From Hymenobacter aranciens (GTDB lineage: Bacteria; Bacteroidota; Bacteroidia; Cytophagales; Hymenobacteraceae), in assembly GCF_030580865.1 (NCBI RefSeq), contig NZ_JAUQSY010000008.1, positions 273,115 to 337,114 on the forward strand: a stretch of 64,000 nucleotides of DNA, given 5' to 3'. The notes under the pieces were generated by a model that worked only from the letters and a program-made list of their open reading frames with translations, was not told the DNA's origin and made no database searches. Made by a program: the position numbers and the translations under genes. Shown here one piece after another: positions 7,413 through 15,916 of this stretch. Each line of letters starts with the position of its first letter. Position 1 is the first letter of the stretch.

Positions 7413-8450
7413 TTAACCACTAGCCTTCGGCCTTCCCAGCAGCATCAGCTTGATGTGCAGGCGCACCACGTCACCCATGCTGTGGCAGTTGTTGAAGAAA
7501 GTGCCGCCGTAGTGGTGGTTTAGCTCGGCGCAGAGCTGGGTGACTTTGACGGGCGGGGCCAGCTCGTCGGCGCGCATGGCGTCCATGAGGGCCTTGAGGC
7601 GGTAGCGCTCGGTGCGTACGCGGCGGGCAATGAGGGTGCGCTCCTCGGCCTGGTACTGGCGGATGGCCTCGGGCTTGAGGTGGCGGGCGCACATGTCAAT
7701 GACGGCCTTGTTGTCCTTGAAAAACTGGGGCAGATACATCGTGCGGCGGCCCTCGTAGCTCTGCTGGTCGAAGTCGATGGCGCGCACGCGGTACTGCTCG
7801 TCCTCGAAGTCGGGGGTAATGGCAATGACGTAGTTATAGGCCCGCATGTCGCCGAGCAGGCGCACGAAGCAGCGCTCGTTGAACTTTACGAACTCCTTGG
7901 CCAGGCGCACTTGGTTGAGGTGGGGCTGCGGCAGGTGCTGCTTGATAAAATCGTCGCCCGGAATGCCGATGATGTGCTCTTCGATGAGCGTATCGCCATC
8001 CACCAGAAAGTTAATGCGGTTGGGCGAGAGGACGTGCTCCAGCTCCAGGCCGTAGAGGCGCGAGGCGTCGGCTTTCTTAACGTAGAAATAGTCGTAGTTG
8101 TCGTTCAGCAAATTGACCACGCGCACCCGGAAGGGATGCGAATTGCCAAAGTGGCAGTAGTCGATACGGTCGGCCACGAGCTGGTCGGAGAAGGACGAGT
8201 CGCCGGCCAGCCGCAGCTGCGCGTACACCGCCACCAGGCCCTCGCTGAGCTCGCGCAGGGCGCTGGGCTCGTAAAACACCGTCTGCCAGAGCGTGTCCTG
8301 GCCCTTGCGGTCGTGGCGCGGGTAGCTGCCGCTGTAGCGCAGCAGGTCGGCGTAGGTCACGGGCAGCGGGGCGGCGCGGTCGTAGTCGGCCAGGTAGCGG
8401 CGCAGCGCGGGGCTGATGGGGTAGCTGGGCTTTTTGCGGGAGATTTCCAT
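7413..8450 (-). CDS. Conserved unknown protein with kinase-like features
   Basis: This 345-residue cytoplasmic protein is not a family I can name. Its middle has the layout of a protein-kinase-like fold: paired lysines in FYVKKAD (about residues 122-128), an acidic hinge-like EEHIIGIPGDDF (157-168), a catalytic-loop-like LLGDMRAYNYVI (198-209) with D201 and N206, and a metal-site-like VRAIDFDQQ (222-230). The spacing recalls HipA or aminoglycoside-kinase relatives. The C-terminal third is helical and rich in arginine. Kinase activity is an inference. It is transcribed alone, between two low-complexity inverted repeats. Confidence 0.55.
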   Translation of the reverse strand: MEISRKKPSYPISPALRRYLADYDRAAPLPVTYADLLRYSGSYPRHDRKGQDTLWQTVFYEPSALRELSEGLVAVYAQLRLAGDSSFSDQLVADRIDYCHFGNSHPFRVRVVNLLNDNYDYFYVKKADASRLYGLELEHVLSPNRINFLVDGDTLIEEHIIGIPGDDFIKQHLPQPHLNQVRLAKEFVKFNERCFVRLLGDMRAYNYVIAITPDFEDEQYRVRAIDFDQQSYEGRRTMYLPQFFKDNKAVIDMCARHLKPEAIRQYQAEERTLIARRVRTERYRLKALMDAMRADELAPPVKVTQLCAELNHHYGGTFFNNCHSMGDVVRLHIKLMLLGRPKASG

Positions 8451-8455
8451 TGGGA

Positions 8456-8547
8456 AGGGTATAAGGGTATGGGGGTAAGAGGGCAGGAGGGGAATTGGCG
8501 GACCTAAAGCCCTCTTACCCTCCTACCCACCTACCCTCCTACCCTAT
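8456..8547. repeat. Low-complexity inverted repeat
   Basis: GGGTATAAGGGTATGGGGGT continues AAGAGGGC and is mirrored by GCCCTCTTACCCTCC with a run of ACCCTCCT-like words. It lies between the kinase-like gene and the ACBP gene and resembles the heptamer-array repeats in design. Confidence 0.75.
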
Positions 8548-8550
8548 TCT

Positions 8551-8805
8551 TTACCCCGCCAGCTCGCTCACCAGCTCTACGTATTGCTGGCGGGCATCGT
8601 CCTGGCTGGTGCCTTTCAGGCTGGTCCAGGCGTCGTATTTGGCAATGGCTTTGAAGTCGAAGCCGCCGGGGCGGTCGCCGCTCACGTCGCCTTCGGTGGC
8701 TTGCTTGTAGAGGGCGTAGAGCTGGAGCAGCACCATGTTGGAGGGTTTGGTGGGCAGCTGTTGGGCGCGCTGGGCGGCGGCTTCGAAGTCTTCGGGCGTG
8801 GTCAT
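8551..8805 (-). CDS. Acyl-CoA-binding protein
   Basis: From the ATG at 8805 the 84-residue protein has the ACBP length and signatures: an N-terminal FEAAAQRAQQLPTKPSN, the YALYKQATEGD core motif (about residues 31-41), and the KYDAWTSLKG motif (about 55-64) whose lysine and tyrosine contact the CoA moiety. It binds long-chain acyl-CoA esters in the cytoplasm. An in-frame upstream start would add about 24 residues and is not typical of the family. No fatty-acid gene is adjacent. Confidence 0.9.
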   Translation of the reverse strand: MTTPEDFEAAAQRAQQLPTKPSNMVLLQLYALYKQATEGDVSGDRPGGFDFKAIAKYDAWTSLKGTSQDDARQQYVELVSELAG

Positions 8806-8934
8806 GGGGAAAGCGGTTTGGTGAGTTGAAATTTGTTCGTCTTGCCTAACAAACCTACGAACGAGCGGGCAAATCAAAGCGACGTAAGGGCAAGGCTTAG
8901 CTACGCCCCTACGTCATTCCGAACCTTGAAACGC

Positions 8935-8967
8935 AAAAAGGCCGAACGGAAACCCGTTCGGCCTTTT
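8935..8967 (-). terminator. Terminator of the 1298-residue surface protein gene
   Basis: AAAAGGCCGAACGG, a four-base loop and CCGTTCGGCCTTTT form a perfect 14-bp stem 20 bases past the stop codon. The T-run is present in both directions. Confidence 0.85.
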
Positions 8968-8987
8968 CAATGATGGGTGCGACGAAA

Positions 8988-11900
8988 CTATTCGAGCACC
9001 ACGCGCTTGGCAACCGGCGAGGCCGAGCCGGCCTGCACGCGCAGCGTGTACACGCCGGCGGCGAGGCCGCTGGCATCCAAGGCCACGCTGGTGGCTTCGC
9101 CGGCAGCGGCGGCGCGCACGGTGCGCACCGGCTGGCCGAGGCTGTTGTAGAGGGCCACGGTTACAGTGCCGGTTTTGGCGGCGGGCACCTGCACGGTGAA
9201 GCGCTGCCGGGCCGGGTTCGGGAACACGCTGATTTGAGCGGCGCTGAGCTCGGCGGCGGTGGCCAGCGGGGCGCCGGCCGGGGCGAACACCAGCGTGAAG
9301 CGGCCCGCCAGCGTGGTGGCCGTGGTGGCGAAGGTATAGCGCGGCTGCTGGCGCAGGTCGTGCTGCTGGCCGGTCACGGCGTCGCGCAGGTACACGGTGC
9401 CGGTGAAGTTGCGCAGGGCGGCAGCTTCGAAGGTGTAGCTGCCGGCGGCGGGCACGCCTACGTGCAGCGGCACCACGGTGGCGGTGGTCAGCGCGGGCAG
9501 GCCGTTGATGGCGAGAGCATCGGTACCGGACAGGGCGGCCAGGTTGAGGCCGTGGGTGTTGGGCAGCTTCACAGCGTCGAACTCAGTATCGACGCCGGGG
9601 GTGGCGCCGGCTTGGGCGTACACGTAGAGGTCGTCGGTCAGACTACCGCCCTGCAGGGTCAGCTGGAGCTGCGGGCGCAGGTCGGCCGCGCCGCGGCGGA
9701 AGGTGGTTTGGGTGGCCGGGTTCGTTACGCGCTGCGAGTTGCGGAACGTGAGTGAGCCGCTGCTCTGGCCGTTGCTCACGCGCACGAAGAAGCCCTGGCT
9801 GCTGGCGAGAAGGGCGTTGGCCCCTACGCCGTTGACGTAGCTGCGGTAGTTGCCCGCGTACTGGCCCGTGCTTTCAAACACGTACATGCCGGCGTCGAGG
9901 TTGGGGCGGTCGGCGGGGGCTACCTGCGAATAGTCGAGCGGGGCCGGGTAGGGGTTGCCCACCAGATGCCAGCCGCCGTTGGTGCCGCCGCTGCGGCCGA
10001 GGGTGCGCACGAGGTCACCGTTGTTGAGCGTACCCACGAAATCGACGGTGCTCGTGGCCGGGATGTTGACCGTATAGCCGTGGCCGACCTGCATGGCGGC
10101 CGTAGTCGGAGCAAACCAGCCTTTATCAAAGGCCGACAAATCGTTGGTGACCGTGTTTACCCGGCTTTCGTCGTAGCCGAAGATATTCGGGAACGGCGTG
10201 ACCAGGCCCGGCGTGGGCGAGCTGTTGTAGGTGGCGGCCTGGCTTAGCTCGGGAGCAAAGCCGGGGGCGGCGAGGTCGGCCAGGGTGGTGTTGCTGACGG
10301 GCGCGCTGTAGTGGCGGTAGCCCGCGCCGGCATTCTGGCTGGGGTTGATGTAGCGCTGCACCGTGACGTTGCCGACGACGGTACCCACGCCGCCACCCAC
10401 CAGCGACACCAGTGCCGTGCCAGTATCGGTGCTAGACAGCGTCAGAATTTGGCCATTGGTAACGAGGTTGCGGTTAGTCAGGTCCAGCGCTTCGAGAATT
10501 TCCAACGGCCGGCTGAGGGTGAGGGTAGTACCGGCCGGGCCGTCCACCTCCATCTGCTTCATCACGGTGGGCTGCCCCGAGCCCGTGACGGATGCCGGGG
10601 CAGTCGAAATGTAGTGGTAGGTGGTGCCGCCGCTGCCGTAGTTACGGATGGCGGTGCGCACGTTGCCGGTGTTGCCCGAGGCGGTGATGCCGTCGGGCGA
10701 GCTGATGACGACGGTGCCAGCGATGTACGCAGTGCCGCTGCCGGTTACGTAGCCATCGTACACGGTGGGGTTTTGCGCCGTGGGGTTGGGAAATTGCAGT
10801 TCGCCAGTGGCTAGTAGGGTGCCGCTCACGTCGAGCGGCGACTGTACGGTGGCGCTGCCCGTAGGATTGATGGTGATGTTGCGGTACTCGCCAGCCAGGG
10901 CGCGGGTGTCGGCAATGGTGACGTCGCCGCGCTGGGCGGTGAAGAACTGGTTGCCGGGGTAGTTGAGGAAGTCGATGGTGAGGGGCAGCGAGCCGCCGCC
11001 GCTGCCGTTGGCGCCCAGGTTGCCGGTGCCCAGGGGCAGGCCGCCCAGGGTCTGGTTCGAGAAATAGGTGTAGTCGCCGTTGGCCACCACGGCCATCACG
11101 TGGAGGGGCGTGGTGCCGGTGATGCCCGCGCCCAGGGCGCTGAGCGGGATGCGCAGCTCGAGGCCGGTGGTGACGGCCCCGGCGCCGCTGGCATCGCTGT
11201 TGCTCACGCCGGCCGTGTTCGAGTTATTAAAGGAGGCTTCGCCGGTGAGGCCCCCGTCGAAGTTGAGGGGCTGGGTGAAGTCGGTGGTGGTGGTGCTGAG
11301 GTAGCGGCTGGGCGTGGTGCCGTTGTCGAGGCGCACGTAGTCGGCAAATAAGCTCGTGCCGTTGTGGTTGACGGTGATGAACGACTCGGGCGCAAAGCCG
11401 CGGTCGAACTGCAGGCCGGCCAAGTTGCCGGAGGCGCCGGCGGTCGAGTTGTTGCCGGCAATGGTGCTCTGGCCGGCGTTGGGGTCAGCGTCGAAGAACA
11501 GCAGCAGCTTGTTGCCGCCGCTTTCGAGGTTGCCGGCAATGGTTAGGTAGAGGTCGGTGCTGGTGACGCGAACATAGGCTGCGTCGAGCTCGCTCTGGTT
11601 GTCGCCGAACTGCGTGGGCGCGGTTTGCACGGCCTTCTGGGTGTAGAGGCTGGCGTCGGCGGTGCCGTCGAGCACTACCTGGCCGGCGGCGATGCCGGTG
11701 CCGCTCAGGCTCACGCTGAGGGTGGGGTCGCCGGGGTCGTTGGAGGCGATGGACAGGGTGCCGGTCTGGGCGCCGGCGGCGGTGGGCGCGAAGGTCACCG
11801 TCACGTTCACGGTGGCGCCTACTGCTACCGTGAAGGCGCCGCTTGGCGCCGCCGTGAAGCGGGCGTTGTTGGAGCTGATGCCGGTCACGTTGAGCACGGC

Positions 11901-12884
11901 CGTGCCGGTGTTGGTGACGGCCACCGTGCGGGTGGCGGTGTTGCCCACGCCCACGTTATTGAACGCGGCCGTGCCCGGGCTGACGCCGATGTTGGGGACG
12001 GCGGCCACGGAGTTCGTCACCGTCACGTACTGGTTGCCGGCCTGGTTGTTGAAGTTGACGCTACCCACGTTGGCCAGGTTGCCAGTGCCCACGGGCAGGC
12101 CGGCCAGCACCTGGTTCGAGAGGTAGTTGCGGCCGTCGTTGTTGATGAAGGCGATGATTTTGATGTCGCCGCCGTTCACCGACGTGCCCAGGGCGCTGAG
12201 CGGAATGCGGTACTCGATGCCGGTGCTCACGGCGCCGGGGTTGCCGGTGGCGGCGGTGCCGGAGTTGCCGTCCACGCCGGCCGTGTTCGAGTTGTTGAGG
12301 GCTACCGTGCCGGAGCCCGAGCTGCCGCCGGCAGCAAAGTCGAGGGGCTGCACCAGCCCGGCGGCCGTGCCGCCGGTGTTGATGTAGTCGGCGTTGTTGC
12401 TGCCGCCGCCGGTGGGCAGAATGCCGTAGTTGGCAAACACCGAGGCCGTGGTGGCGGTGGCCATGCCGGCCGTCACCGACAGGGCGTAGTCGGCCGTGAA
12501 GCCCGCGTCGAAGGTCAGGCCGTTCATGGCCCCCAGGAAGTTGGTGTTGCCGGTGAGCTGGTTCTGGCCGCCGCCCTTGCTGTCAAAAAACAGGTCGAGC
12601 TTGTTGTAGTTCGTTTCGAGGTTGCCCCCGATGAAGATGACCAAATCGGAGCCCGAGATGTAGGCGTGGATGTTGTCGAGCTCGGAGCCACCGGCGCTGG
12701 CCACGTTGCCGTTGGTGTTGTTGCCGAAGCTGGTGTTCACGGTTTGCACGGCCAGCGCGGCCGGGTACGAGGCATCGCGGGTGCCGTCGATGGTTTGGGC
12801 CTGGGCCACGCTGGCGCAGCCCATTGCTGCTACCAGGGCCGCAGCCGAGAGCCGCTCCCTGACAGAGAGTAAAGGTTTCATCAT
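8988..12884 (-). CDS. Large T9SS-sorted surface protein with duplicated module
   Basis: The 1298-residue protein starts with a signal peptide (cleaved after ASVAQA, about residue 29) and ends with a T9SS type A sorting domain of about 80 residues (ISVFPNPARQRFTVQV ... VAKRVVLE). Between them are two copies of a module of about 250 residues (roughly 30-290 and 402-660), each with an NLE...NKL.LFFD motif and a closing RIPLSALG strand. They are separated by an immunoglobulin-like repeat (GVSPGTAAFNNVGVGNTATR, about 296-400) of the choice-of-anchor/ASH type. The last 500 residues are paralogous to the protein at the right end of the window. It is probably displayed on the cell surface as an adhesin or structural protein; no enzyme domain is visible. 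Confidence 0.85.
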   Translation of the reverse strand: MMKPLLSVRERLSAAALVAAMGCASVAQAQTIDGTRDASYPAALAVQTVNTSFGNNTNGNVASAGGSELDNIHAYISGSDLVIFIGGNLETNYNKLDLFFDSKGGGQNQLTGNTNFLGAMNGLTFDAGFTADYALSVTAGMATATTASVFANYGILPTGGGSNNADYINTGGTAAGLVQPLDFAAGGSSGSGTVALNNSNTAGVDGNSGTAATGNPGAVSTGIEYRIPLSALGTSVNGGDIKIIAFINNDGRNYLSNQVLAGLPVGTGNLANVGSVNFNNQAGNQYVTVTNSVAAVPNIGVSPGTAAFNNVGVGNTATRTVAVTNTGTAVLNVTGISSNNARFTAAPSGAFTVAVGATVNVTVTFAPTAAGAQTGTLSIASNDPGDPTLSVSLSGTGIAAGQVVLDGTADASLYTQKAVQTAPTQFGDNQSELDAAYVRVTSTDLYLTIAGNLESGGNKLLLFFDADPNAGQSTIAGNNSTAGASGNLAGLQFDRGFAPESFITVNHNGTSLFADYVRLDNGTTPSRYLSTTTTDFTQPLNFDGGLTGEASFNNSNTAGVSNSDASGAGAVTTGLELRIPLSALGAGITGTTPLHVMAVVANGDYTYFSNQTLGGLPLGTGNLGANGSGGGSLPLTIDFLNYPGNQFFTAQRGDVTIADTRALAGEYRNITINPTGSATVQSPLDVSGTLLATGELQFPNPTAQNPTVYDGYVTGSGTAYIAGTVVISSPDGITASGNTGNVRTAIRNYGSGGTTYHYISTAPASVTGSGQPTVMKQMEVDGPAGTTLTLSRPLEILEALDLTNRNLVTNGQILTLSSTDTGTALVSLVGGGVGTVVGNVTVQRYINPSQNAGAGYRHYSAPVSNTTLADLAAPGFAPELSQAATYNSSPTPGLVTPFPNIFGYDESRVNTVTNDLSAFDKGWFAPTTAAMQVGHGYTVNIPATSTVDFVGTLNNGDLVRTLGRSGGTNGGWHLVGNPYPAPLDYSQVAPADRPNLDAGMYVFESTGQYAGNYRSYVNGVGANALLASSQGFFVRVSNGQSSGSLTFRNSQRVTNPATQTTFRRGAADLRPQLQLTLQGGSLTDDLYVYAQAGATPGVDTEFDAVKLPNTHGLNLAALSGTDALAINGLPALTTATVVPLHVGVPAAGSYTFEAAALRNFTGTVYLRDAVTGQQHDLRQQPRYTFATTATTLAGRFTLVFAPAGAPLATAAELSAAQISVFPNPARQRFTVQVPAAKTGTVTVALYNSLGQPVRTVRAAAAGEATSVALDASGLAAGVYTLRVQAGSASPVAKRVVLE

Positions 12885-13051
12885 GAAAAATTTAGTGTGG
12901 GAATTTTACGTGGAGTCTGACTCCTATCATCAACAGCAGCCGAAACCGGGGGAAAGCTAGGATTTATTTGGCAGTTATCCTAATAGGTATCGGCGAATGG
13001 CGCTGGCGGCTCGCCCAAAGCGAAAACGCAGTTGTAATGCCCTGGCCATCG

Positions 13052-13136
13052 GCACCGGGCAGCGCTGCCCGGCCTGTCTTATCCCCCTAAGAAGCACCCG
13101 GCAGCGCTGCCTGGCTTACTTTACCCCCCTAAGTAA
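13052..13136. repeat. Two-copy tandem repeat with internal palindrome
   Basis: Two units of 42 and 43 bases each read GCACC(G/C)GGCAGCGCTGCC(C/T)GG, then a pyrimidine-rich stretch and CCCCCTAAG. The core CGGGCAGCGCTGCCCG is a palindrome. A third partial copy (GGGCACCGG) follows at 13141. Confidence 0.75.
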
Positions 13137-13194
13137 GGCCGGGCACCGGTGGCGGAATATCCCAGCCAGCCTCCGCGGCACTGCGTGACGTGCG

Positions 13195-13202
13195 TAGCTT
13201 TG
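13195..13202 (+). promoter_or_regulatory. -7 box for permease gene
   Basis: TAGCTTTG matches TAnnTTTG, 21 bases before the ATG at 13224. No clear -33 element is seen. Confidence 0.4.
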
Positions 13203-13223
13203 GCCCCATCCAACGGTTGGGAT

Positions 13224-14555
13224 ATGGCTACTACTTCTCATTTGCGGCGGCTGCTGGGACTGGGCTTTGCACTGGCGGTATCGGTGGGCGGCACGGCGGG
13301 CACCAGCGTGCTCACCGCCCCCGGCGACCTGGTGCGCGCCTTGGGCAGCCCCCAGCTGGTGCTGGTGCTGTGGGTGGGCGGTGGGCTGTTCACCCTGCTG
13401 GCGGCCAACACCCTGGCCGAGCTGGCGGGCCGCCTGCCCCAGGCCGGCGGCTGGTACGGCTACGCCGAGGCGGCCTTCGGCGAGTTTCCGGCTGTGGTGG
13501 TGGCCTGGGCCGACTGGACCAGCTCCTGCGTGGCCGGCGGGCTGGTGGCCCTGCTGCTCGGCGACTACCTGGGCCAGCTGCTGCCCGCGCCCCTGGCGGG
13601 CCATACTACGCTGCTGGCGGCGGCGGCCATCCTGCTGCTGGGCCTGCTGCAATGGCGCGGGCCCCGCTCGGCGGGCTGGGCGCAGGAAGCCACGGCCGGC
13701 CTGCTCATTCTGGTGATGCTGGGCCTGGTGGCGGCCAGCGGCCTGCTGCCCGCCGCGCCCCGGCTGCCCAATCCCGGCCGCCTGCTGGTGCCCGGCGCCA
13801 GCCTGGTGGGGGCGCTGCAAATCGTGGTGTTTGCCTACGACGGCTGGTACGGCCCCATCTACTTTGCCGAGGAAACGCCGCAGCCCGGCCGCACCCTGGC
13901 GCGGGCGCTGCTGCTGGGCACGGGCATCATTCTCACCCTGTATTTCCTGTTGAATTTCATGCTGCTGCGCGCCCTGCCCTGGCCGCGCTTCACGGCCAGC
14001 ACCCTGCCGCTGGCCGAAATAGCCCACGACCTGCTGGGCCCGCCGGGCCGCCGGGCGGTGCTGGTGCTGGCCGTGGCGGCCCTCGGCGGCGTGCTCAACT
14101 CGGTGCTGCTGATGGCCACGCGGGTGCTGTTTGCGCTGGGCCGGGCCGGGCACCTGCCGGCGGCGCTGGGGCGGGTGCACGCCGGCGGCACGCCCCGCCT
14201 GGCGCTGGGCGTGGCCGTAGCGCTCACGCTGGTGCTGGCCCTGAGCGGCACCGTGCCCACGCTGGAGGCCATCACCAGCATTCTCTTCGTGGGGTATTAT
14301 GTGGTGGGCTTCGCCGCTTTGCTGAAAGTGCGCCGCCTCAGCCCCACCCCGCCCGATGGCAGCTACCGCGCCTGGGGCCACCCCTGGAGCACAGGGCTGC
14401 TGGTGGCGCTGTCGGTGGCCTTTCTGGTGCTCAACGTGGTGGCCGATACCGTGCACGCCGCCGTGGCGCTGCTGCTGGTGGTGGGCGCCTGGCCCTTGTG
14501 GCGCTGGAAAAAGGCCCGGGAAGCGCAAAAACCGCCAAACTCGACCGCAACCTAG
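13224..14555 (+). CDS. APC family amino acid permease
   Basis: The 443-residue integral membrane protein shows about 12 hydrophobic helices. It has the APC-superfamily signature of an unwound first helix, SVGGTAGTSVLTAPGDLV (about residues 19-36), then ELAGRLPQAGGWYGYAEAAFG (65-85) typical of amino acid-polyamine transporters, and FAYDGWYGPIYFAEET in the sixth helix region. It would import amino acids or a related amine by proton or sodium coupling. The substrate cannot be assigned. The ATG at 13224 is preceded by a -7 box, and longer frames upstream lack family features. The cinA-type gene follows after 47 bases and may be co-transcribed. Confidence 0.85.
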   Translation: MATTSHLRRLLGLGFALAVSVGGTAGTSVLTAPGDLVRALGSPQLVLVLWVGGGLFTLLAANTLAELAGRLPQAGGWYGYAEAAFGEFPAVVVAWADWTSSCVAGGLVALLLGDYLGQLLPAPLAGHTTLLAAAAILLLGLLQWRGPRSAGWAQEATAGLLILVMLGLVAASGLLPAAPRLPNPGRLLVPGASLVGALQIVVFAYDGWYGPIYFAEETPQPGRTLARALLLGTGIILTLYFLLNFMLLRALPWPRFTASTLPLAEIAHDLLGPPGRRAVLVLAVAALGGVLNSVLLMATRVLFALGRAGHLPAALGRVHAGGTPRLALGVAVALTLVLALSGTVPTLEAITSILFVGYYVVGFAALLKVRRLSPTPPDGSYRAWGHPWSTGLLVALSVAFLVLNVVADTVHAAVALLLVVGAWPLWRWKKAREAQKPPNSTAT

Positions 14556-14602
14556 CCGCGCCTGCCGGGGTATGGCTGGCTACGCTCTCCTTCCCCCCCG
14601 CT

Positions 14603-15106
14603 ATGAAAACCCCCAACGTCGATGCGCTGACCAAGCAGTTCATTCAGCAAAAGCTGACCCTGGCGCTGGCCGAAAGCTGCACCTGCGGCCTGGTGGCGGC
14701 GCAGCTGGCCCCGGCCTTTGGCATCAGCCAGGTGCTGCTGGGCTCGGTGGTGACCTACCACATCGAGGCCAAGCAAAAGCTGCTGGGCGTGAAAAAGGCA
14801 ACCCTGGCCACCTACTCGGCCGAAAGCCAGCAGACCACCAACGAAATGGCCCTCGGCCTGCACCGCCACTTGCCCCAGGCCGACGTGTGCGTGGCCGTGA
14901 CCGGCCTCTGCGGCCCCGGTGCCTCCGAAACGCCCGACAAGCCCGTGGGCACGGTCTTCGTCACCATCCTGCTCGAGGGCCACGCCCACGAGTTCCGCCA
15001 GCACTTTGCCGGCGGGGCCCTCAAAATCCGCGAGCAGGCCACCACTTTTATTTTCGACAAGCTGGCCGAGCTGCTGGAGCGGCGGCAGGCCGCGCCGAGC
15101 AATTAG
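14603..15106 (+). CDS. CinA C-terminal-type nicotinamide-nucleotide amidase
   Basis: The 167-residue protein corresponds to the stand-alone CinA C-terminal (PncC) domain, which deamidates nicotinamide mononucleotide in NAD recycling. Family landmarks are LALAESCTCGLVAAQLA (about residues 20-36) with the catalytic serine in AESCT, the VTYHIEAKQKLLGV strand-helix (about 48-61), and VAVTGLCGPGASETPDKPVGTVF (about 97-119) where the family has TGIAGPGG. Here the usual second glycine-alanine pair reads GLCGPGA, a mild variant. The N-terminal CinA/MoaB-like domain is absent, as in PncC. The ATG at 14603 follows the permease stop by 47 bases. Confidence 0.85.
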   Translation: MKTPNVDALTKQFIQQKLTLALAESCTCGLVAAQLAPAFGISQVLLGSVVTYHIEAKQKLLGVKKATLATYSAESQQTTNEMALGLHRHLPQADVCVAVTGLCGPGASETPDKPVGTVFVTILLEGHAHEFRQHFAGGALKIREQATTFIFDKLAELLERRQAAPSN

Positions 15107-15138
15107 TAGCGCGAACTTTGTAGTTCGCGCTACTAATT
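15101..15138. terminator. Bidirectional hairpin between convergent genes
   Basis: AATTAGTAGCGCGAAC and its exact complement form a 16-bp stem with a six-base loop. It overlaps the cinA-type stop codon and ends just before the stop of the convergent gene. T-runs are short, so terminator function is inferred from placement. Confidence 0.65.
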
Positions 15139-15139
15139 G

Positions 15140-15733
15140 CTACTTCCCCATCGTGTCCCGGTACAGCCTCACCACCCGGTAGGTTCCGGTTTTCTTGTCG
15201 AAATCACTCAGAGCCTGGAGCGTCCCCAGGTCTTTGACGGCTGCCACGAAGGCCGGATTACCGGCCTCGTAGGCCAGGCGCAGATTTTTTTCGGTGAGGG
15301 GAAAGATGAGGCCACTGAGGCCACGGCTGAAATAATAGCCAGTGGCGGTGTAGGTGCGCATGGCCGGGCCGCCGCTGCCGGCGTTGCGGTTGGGCGCGTT
15401 GTTGGAATAAATGGTGAGCGTATCGGCGGCCTCGATGCGGTATTCCTCGCCCTGAAACAAGCGGTAGCCGACGCCTTTCTCATTGACGTAGCCCCACACG
15501 CTGTCGTAGGGCACCACGGTTTTACCAAAAGCCTGGGAACCCTGGCGTTGCATCACTATCAGCCCCTGGCGCTTATCCGAAGCGCGCACCTCGGCCCCGG
15601 CGGGCGCGGGCTGGCTGCGGCGGTACTGGGCCGCCGAGCGGTACACGCCCGTGGGGGGCGGCGGGGTGAGCAAGGGGGCCGCCAGCGCGCCACCAACCAA
15701 TAATGAAAAAGCAACTCCGGCAAACAAGCGCAT
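15140..15733 (-). CDS. Secreted protein of unknown function
   Basis: From the ATG at 15733 this gives 197 residues with a signal peptide (MRLFAGVAFSLLVGGALA). A proline-rich linker is followed by a beta-rich domain: DSVWGYVNEKGVGYRLFQGE, EYRIEAADTLTIYSNN and TGYYFSRGLSGLIFPLT. The C-terminal part carries FVAAVKDLGTLQALSDFDK. I do not recognise a family. It may be envelope-associated. The same strand stays open for about 1.4 kb further upstream, but that stretch is antisense to the phospholipase gene and lacks any signal sequence. Confidence 0.65.
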   Translation of the reverse strand: MRLFAGVAFSLLVGGALAAPLLTPPPPTGVYRSAAQYRRSQPAPAGAEVRASDKRQGLIVMQRQGSQAFGKTVVPYDSVWGYVNEKGVGYRLFQGEEYRIEAADTLTIYSNNAPNRNAGSGGPAMRTYTATGYYFSRGLSGLIFPLTEKNLRLAYEAGNPAFVAAVKDLGTLQALSDFDKKTGTYRVVRLYRDTMGK

Positions 15734-15874
15734 GACAGTCAAATTAGAAACCAGATAAGAAGACAAACCTACGGCCGGACCAGACAACGCCCGGCGCCAG
15801 CCGCGGGGTAAAAACCCCGTTGGCGGGCCGAACGTTCGCCCGCCGGGTGGGCAACGGGCTTGCCGGCCGTGCTG

Positions 15875-15882
15875 TACCTTCG
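15875..15882 (+). promoter_or_regulatory. -7 box for phospholipase-like gene
   Basis: TACCTTCG resembles TAnnTTTG with one mismatch, 34 bases before the ATG at 15917. Confidence 0.35.
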
Positions 15883-15916
15883 CAGGCGGGTCCGCTTTCC
15901 GGCCCCCTTCCCACCC

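Larger units (their letters stand above)
12885..13223. other. Intergenic region between divergent surface-protein and permease genes
   Basis: It should hold the divergent promoters. The half next to the surface-protein gene is unremarkable; the other half carries the two-copy GC-rich repeat at 13052-13136 and the -7 box at 13195. No gene is supported. Confidence 0.4.

Noticed and set aside
11625..12872. 415-codon plus-strand open frame rich in G, H, V and A
   Set aside because: Antisense to the large T9SS protein with no recognisable domain.
13116..14528. 470-codon minus-strand open frame
   Set aside because: Antisense to the APC permease; Gln/His/Arg-rich translation without motifs.
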